The position numbers and the translations under genes were made by a program. A DNA stretch of 26,394 nt from DQWO01 sp964478545 (lineage in GTDB: Bacteria; Desulfobacterota; Anaeroferrophillalia; Anaeroferrophillales; Anaeroferrophillaceae). Every line of letters begins with the position of its first letter. Position 1 is the first letter of the stretch. Positions 22,999 through 26,394 of this stretch are shown piece after piece. The notes below the pieces were generated by a model, which worked only from the letters and a program-made list of their open reading frames with translations, had not been told where the DNA came from and searched no databases. The stretch covers positions 1 through 26,394 of the forward strand of contig CAYZIS010000032.1 in assembly GCA_964478545.1 (NCBI GenBank), in the 5' to 3' direction.

Positions 22999-24837
22999 TT
23001 AAATGGATTGTTCCGCTCCGTTTTCTGTCAGCCCGAGCTCTGCCAGTTTTTCTGCTGTCGGGGTGCCGTTCTGGTCCCAGCCCCTGAGGGCATAATAATG
23101 GTCCAGCATGGCATCCAGGTCTTCCTGCGGGCAGTATCTTCCTTTTGCCGGGCCGTCCGGAATTGGTTCATGCATGACCCGGTAGGGGAGGGTGTCGTTT
23201 TTTCGGCTCCGGCCGCGTTTTATATTGATTAAACGTTCAAGATTGTAGATGCGTTCTCCGGCTTTTTGCAGGTCTTCTGCCGTGAGGTTCCAGCCGGTCA
23301 CCAAATTGACAATGGTCGCCCAGTGGTCATTGATCAAAGGGCCAAGCCCTGTTTCGCTGGTGAAACGGCACATGATCAGTGAATCGGCCACAGCGCAGGA
23401 CGCCTGGCTTTTGATCATGTATGCCGGTTGGGGCTCAAAGCCGGGATCAGGTTCTGCCGGGGCGGCATAGTTGGGTCTGCCATCCTGGTGGCTGCCTCCT
23501 CTGGTGGAGGTGGCGTAGGCCAACGACATTTCTCTCAATCCTCGGGCGGAGTGGGCGGCGCATTCAAGCCCTTGGCTGGTGTACAGGTATTTGTATGATT
23601 CCCGGCCAAATTTTTCTGCCAGCCTCTGGGAACCCAGGGCCAGATATTTGCCAATTCCTTCCTTCATGGCCGTTTTCCGGATCAGGTTGACCATATCTTC
23701 ACCGTCTTCAAAATGTACCTGACCACCCAGCTCAGCGGTGGAGATGACTCCTTTTTCCAGACATTCGGCCACAAAGGCCAGGGTGACACCCATGGAGATG
23801 GTATCGATTCCCATCAGATCACAGAGATGGTTACCGTTGAAAATGGTAACCAGATTATCGTTATCCAACATGGTTCCCAGGGCATAAAGGGTTTCGTATT
23901 CGGGCATTTTGACGTTTTGTCCCGCAAAGTCACCTGCCGGTACCCGAACATTTTTGCCGCAGGCCACCGGGCAGCCGAAACAGGCGGTGTTTTTAACTGT
24001 GTAGTTTTCCTCTATCACTTTTCCGTTTATCTTGTCGGTGTTGGCGAAGGTTTCCCGGGTATTGTTGCGGCTGCAGAGGATTCCCCTATCATTGACCATG
24101 GTCAGGATGGTGGGGGTTCCCTGGGCGGTGAGCATGGCCGTTTTCTTTTTCATGACTGCCGCCTGTTTTTTGAGAAAATTTTTGAGACTTTCAGGATTGG
24201 CGATGGCCGTTTTACAGCTTCCCTTGACCACAATCGCTTTGAGATTTTTCATCCCCATGACTGTGCCCATGCCGGCCCTCCCCGCGGTTCCGAACCTGCC
24301 GCCCCCGAAGAGGATGCTGGCAAACAGGACTCCGTTTTCGGCTGCCGGTCCGATGGCGGCACATACCGCGCCCTTTCCTTCTTTTTCTTCCAGTTCCAGG
24401 ATTGTTTTTTCGGTATTTCCTCCCCAGAGAGCGGCGGCATCTTTCAGTTTGCCGCCTTCTTCGTCAACCAGTAGGTAGACCGGCTTAGGTGATTTTCCAG
24501 TGATATACATGACGTCGAAACCAGTTCTTTTCTGGGCGACGGCAAAATTGCCACCATAATTGGAGTCGGCAAAAAAGTTGGTGTAGGGCGATATGGTGGC
24601 CACGTGTCCCCGGCTGGTGCCCCATACGGGTGTGTCGGTCAGGGGGCCGGTGGTGAAAACCAGGGCATTGCGGGGATCATCGGGGGTGATATGGGCAGGG
24701 ACCGTATCATGGATGAGTTTTGCTGCCAGACCATTTCCTCCCAGAAACATTTTAGCATCCTGTTCATCATAGGATTCTTTCCATATTTCACCCGTGCTTA
24801 AATCAATCTTGATAATTCTGCCATGGTGTCCGTACAT
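22999..24837 (-). CDS. Aldehyde:ferredoxin oxidoreductase (tungsten/molybdenum pterin enzyme)
   Basis: Oxidises aldehydes to acids with ferredoxin, or reduces acids in reverse. It is a cytoplasmic enzyme with bis-pterin W or Mo and one [4Fe-4S] cluster. It has 612 residues, the family length. The N-terminal domain has WGTSRGHVATISPYTNFFAD and RAGMGTVMGMKNLKAIVVKG. The cluster cysteines are Cys286, Cys289 and Cys293 in CFGCPVAC, with the fourth at Cys490 in DSLIMCRF, matching the P. furiosus AOR pattern. The start at 24837 (MYGHHGRIIKIDLSTGEI) has AAAGGGAG upstream; the frame opening at 24912 overlaps uup and is rejected. It lies 19 nt downstream of uup, probably co-transcribed. Substrate range and metal cannot be read from sequence. 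Acetaldehyde or fatty aldehydes are possible. Confidence 0.93.
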   Translation of the reverse strand: MYGHHGRIIKIDLSTGEIWKESYDEQDAKMFLGGNGLAAKLIHDTVPAHITPDDPRNALVFTTGPLTDTPVWGTSRGHVATISPYTNFFADSNYGGNFAVAQKRTGFDVMYITGKSPKPVYLLVDEEGGKLKDAAALWGGNTEKTILELEEKEGKGAVCAAIGPAAENGVLFASILFGGGRFGTAGRAGMGTVMGMKNLKAIVVKGSCKTAIANPESLKNFLKKQAAVMKKKTAMLTAQGTPTILTMVNDRGILCSRNNTRETFANTDKINGKVIEENYTVKNTACFGCPVACGKNVRVPAGDFAGQNVKMPEYETLYALGTMLDNDNLVTIFNGNHLCDLMGIDTISMGVTLAFVAECLEKGVISTAELGGQVHFEDGEDMVNLIRKTAMKEGIGKYLALGSQRLAEKFGRESYKYLYTSQGLECAAHSARGLREMSLAYATSTRGGSHQDGRPNYAAPAEPDPGFEPQPAYMIKSQASCAVADSLIMCRFTSETGLGPLINDHWATIVNLVTGWNLTAEDLQKAGERIYNLERLINIKRGRSRKNDTLPYRVMHEPIPDGPAKGRYCPQEDLDAMLDHYYALRGWDQNGTPTAEKLAELGLTENGAEQSI

Positions 24838-24856
24838 TGTTTTTCTCCCTTTGGCT

Positions 24857-26394
24857 TTATTTCGGCAATTCTTCCAGTTCGTTCCATCTATTGTAGGCTT
24901 CTTCCACCTCAATTTCGATTGTTTGTAAGCGCTCTTTCAAGCCACTGATCAGTGAACTGTCTCCTGCTTTATAAATTTTTGGGTTGGCCATCTGCTGGTG
25001 GATTTCAGCCTGCTCCGATTCAAGGGTATCAATTATTTTCGGCAGTTCCTCCAGCTCTTTCCTTTCCTTGAAGCTTATTTTTCTAGGCCGTTCTTTTTGT
25101 TGAAGTGGTTTGCCTTTTTCTTTTTTTGTTGGTACCGGCGTTGTTGCCTGAGTCTTGAGCCAGTCATCATATCCGCCGATCATTTCTTCAACGTGTCCAT
25201 TGCTGGCAAAAATCAGGGAACTGGTTACGACATTGTTCAGAAAACTGCGATCATGGCTGACCAAAAGAACTGTACCCTGGTAGTTGAGCAGCAATTCTTC
25301 CAAAAGATCTAATGTTTCCATGTCGAGGTCATTCGTTGGTTCATCCAAGATCAGCAGATTGGCTGGTTGCGTAAATAACCTGGCCAGGAGCAGGCGGTTT
25401 TTTTCGCCGCCAGACAATATCCGAACCGGAGTGCGAGCGCGTTCCGGAGTAAACAGAAAATCCTGCAAGTAGCTGTAAATATGACGTGGTTTGCCATGGA
25501 TCAAAACATGGTCTTGGTTGCCGGCAATATTCTGTTTGACGCTTTTCTCTTCATCAAGCTGTTCCCGGAGTTGGTCGAAATAGGCGATCTGCAGATTGGT
25601 TCCGTGACGCAACGTTCCCTCAGTTGGCTTAAGCTGCTGCGTAAGGATTTTTAGCAGGGTTGTTTTGCCACTGCCGTTCGGTCCGATCAGGCCAATGCGA
25701 TCCCCGCGTAGAATGAGCAAATCAAGCGAATCGATAATGGTGTGGTCGCCATAGCTGAAGCTGAGCTGTTGTGCTTCCATGACCAATTTTCCGCTTTGTG
25801 TCGCTTCATCCAACTGCAGGCGGACTTTGCCCGTCCGTTCCCGGCGCTGCCGGCGTTCTTCACGGAGCTTTTGTAATTCGCGAACCCGTCCCATGTTGCG
25901 GGTCCGGCGGGCCTTTATTCCTTTGCGGATCCAGATTTCTTCTTCTGCCAGTTTCTGGTCCAGGCGGGACCATGCTTTTTCTTCAACATTCAAAGTCTCT
26001 TGGCGGCGTTCCAGGTAGGTATCATATCGACAGCGATAGTCGTACACCTGGCCGCGATCCAGTTCGACAATGCGATTGGCCAGATTTCTGACAAAGGTGC
26101 GGTCGTGGCTGACAAAGATCAGGGTTGTGCGCAACCGCAGGAGAAAGTTTTCCAGCCAGCAGATCGCGTTGATATCCAGATGGTTGGTCGGTTCGTCCAG
26201 TAGCAGCAGGTCAGGGTCCTGGACCAGTGCTGCCGCCAGTAAAACCCGGCGTTTCAGCCCGCCGGACAAGGTGGTAAGCTCTGCCTCGGGATCAAGGTTC
26301 ATCTGAGTCAGGGTCTGGTCGATGTGGATATCAGCTGCATGCGATTCCAGCTCTTTGGTAGCCAGGATTTGTTGTAGGTAATGGCGGATTGTTC
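24857..26394 (-). CDS. uup: ABC-F ATPase Uup (5' end outside the window)
   Basis: Soluble duplicated ATPase of the ABC-F class, linked to ribosome function and, in E. coli, to limiting transposon precise excision. 511 codons are visible; the frame remains open to the window edge and the first Walker A lies beyond it. Seen in order: first signature LSGGLKRRVLL and Walker B LLLLDEPTNHLD, the Uup-type linker EEEIWIRKGIKARRTRNMGR, second Walker A GPNGSGKTTLL, signature LSGGEKNRLLLARLF, Walker B LLILDEPTNDLD and H-loop SHDRSFL, then a lysine-rich linker and the C-terminal coiled-coil domain (KERKELEELPKIIDTLESEQ) typical of Uup. The methionine at 26302 is internal, not the start. Confidence 0.92.
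   Translation of the reverse strand, partial: TIRHYLQQILATKELESHAADIHIDQTLTQMNLDPEAELTTLSGGLKRRVLLAAALVQDPDLLLLDEPTNHLDINAICWLENFLLRLRTTLIFVSHDRTFVRNLANRIVELDRGQVYDYRCRYDTYLERRQETLNVEEKAWSRLDQKLAEEEIWIRKGIKARRTRNMGRVRELQKLREERRQRRERTGKVRLQLDEATQSGKLVMEAQQLSFSYGDHTIIDSLDLLILRGDRIGLIGPNGSGKTTLLKILTQQLKPTEGTLRHGTNLQIAYFDQLREQLDEEKSVKQNIAGNQDHVLIHGKPRHIYSYLQDFLFTPERARTPVRILSGGEKNRLLLARLFTQPANLLILDEPTNDLDMETLDLLEELLLNYQGTVLLVSHDRSFLNNVVTSSLIFASNGHVEEMIGGYDDWLKTQATTPVPTKKEKGKPLQQKERPRKISFKERKELEELPKIIDTLESEQAEIHQQMANPKIYKAGDSSLISGLKERLQTIEIEVEEAYNRWNELEELPK

Noticed and set aside
23713..24474. 253-codon plus-strand frame opposite the aldehyde oxidoreductase
   Set aside because: Antisense to an intact enzyme with all cluster cysteines. 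Composition is unlike a protein and no start signal is seen.

Overview
The window reads as a chromosome segment of a Desulfobacterota-type (former Deltaproteobacteria) anaerobe or facultative anaerobe. This is an inference from gene content: a tungsten/molybdenum aldehyde:ferredoxin oxidoreductase, a CGGC-family remnant, a c-di-GMP-I riboswitch, PEP synthase beside glycogen genes, and a second-type (N-type) rotary ATPase. No 16S gene or other decisive taxonomic marker is present. I found no tRNA, rRNA, CRISPR array, intact transposase or prophage gene.

Layout. (1) 14-4447, plus strand: an AcsA-type acetate-CoA ligase, a small stand-alone acyl carrier protein and phosphoenolpyruvate synthase, i.e. 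acetate activation and entry to gluconeogenesis. (2) 4641-11296, plus strand: alpha-glucan phosphorylase, a 100-residue free-standing glycogen-binding (CBM48-like) protein, a DUF1003 membrane protein with an N-terminal CxxC pair, phosphoglucomutase and an MtfA-type zinc peptidase. With PpsA this is a coherent storage-glucan/hexose-phosphate neighbourhood. (3) 11261-12689: a convergent MarC membrane protein, a doubtful small ORF and a C-terminally truncated universal stress protein. (4) 12856-19517: a complete nine-gene N-ATPase operon in the order atpD-C-Q-R-B-E-F-A-G, tightly overlapped, without atpH, and closed by a 19-bp perfect terminator hairpin. (5) 19740-21728, minus strand: a secreted protein with one fibronectin-III-like domain and five 93-residue cadherin/Ig-like repeats encoded by exact 279-bp periods. 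Its leader carries a c-di-GMP-I (GEMM-I) riboswitch and a probable translational expression platform. (6) 21730-22640: about 0.9 kb with no convincing gene, holding an inverted-repeat-rich block that shares a 32-nt sequence with the intergenic region near 7570. (7) 22642-26394, minus strand: Uup (ABC-F, 5' end outside the window), the aldehyde oxidoreductase, and a CGGC-domain pseudogene that has lost its CGGC core by an apparent in-frame deletion.

The most rewarding observations are the c-di-GMP riboswitch controlling a repeat adhesin, the N-ATPase rotor subunit with two carboxylates, a short dispersed motif (GAGTTTTTAYGAARYCAYCAA) that sits in the leaders of glgP and pgm and at the truncation point of the Usp gene, and the CGGC gene that lost its namesake motif. 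I did not find a clearly unprecedented multi-gene system. The N-ATPase is a described class, and the novelty is mainly in regulation, repeats and gene decay.
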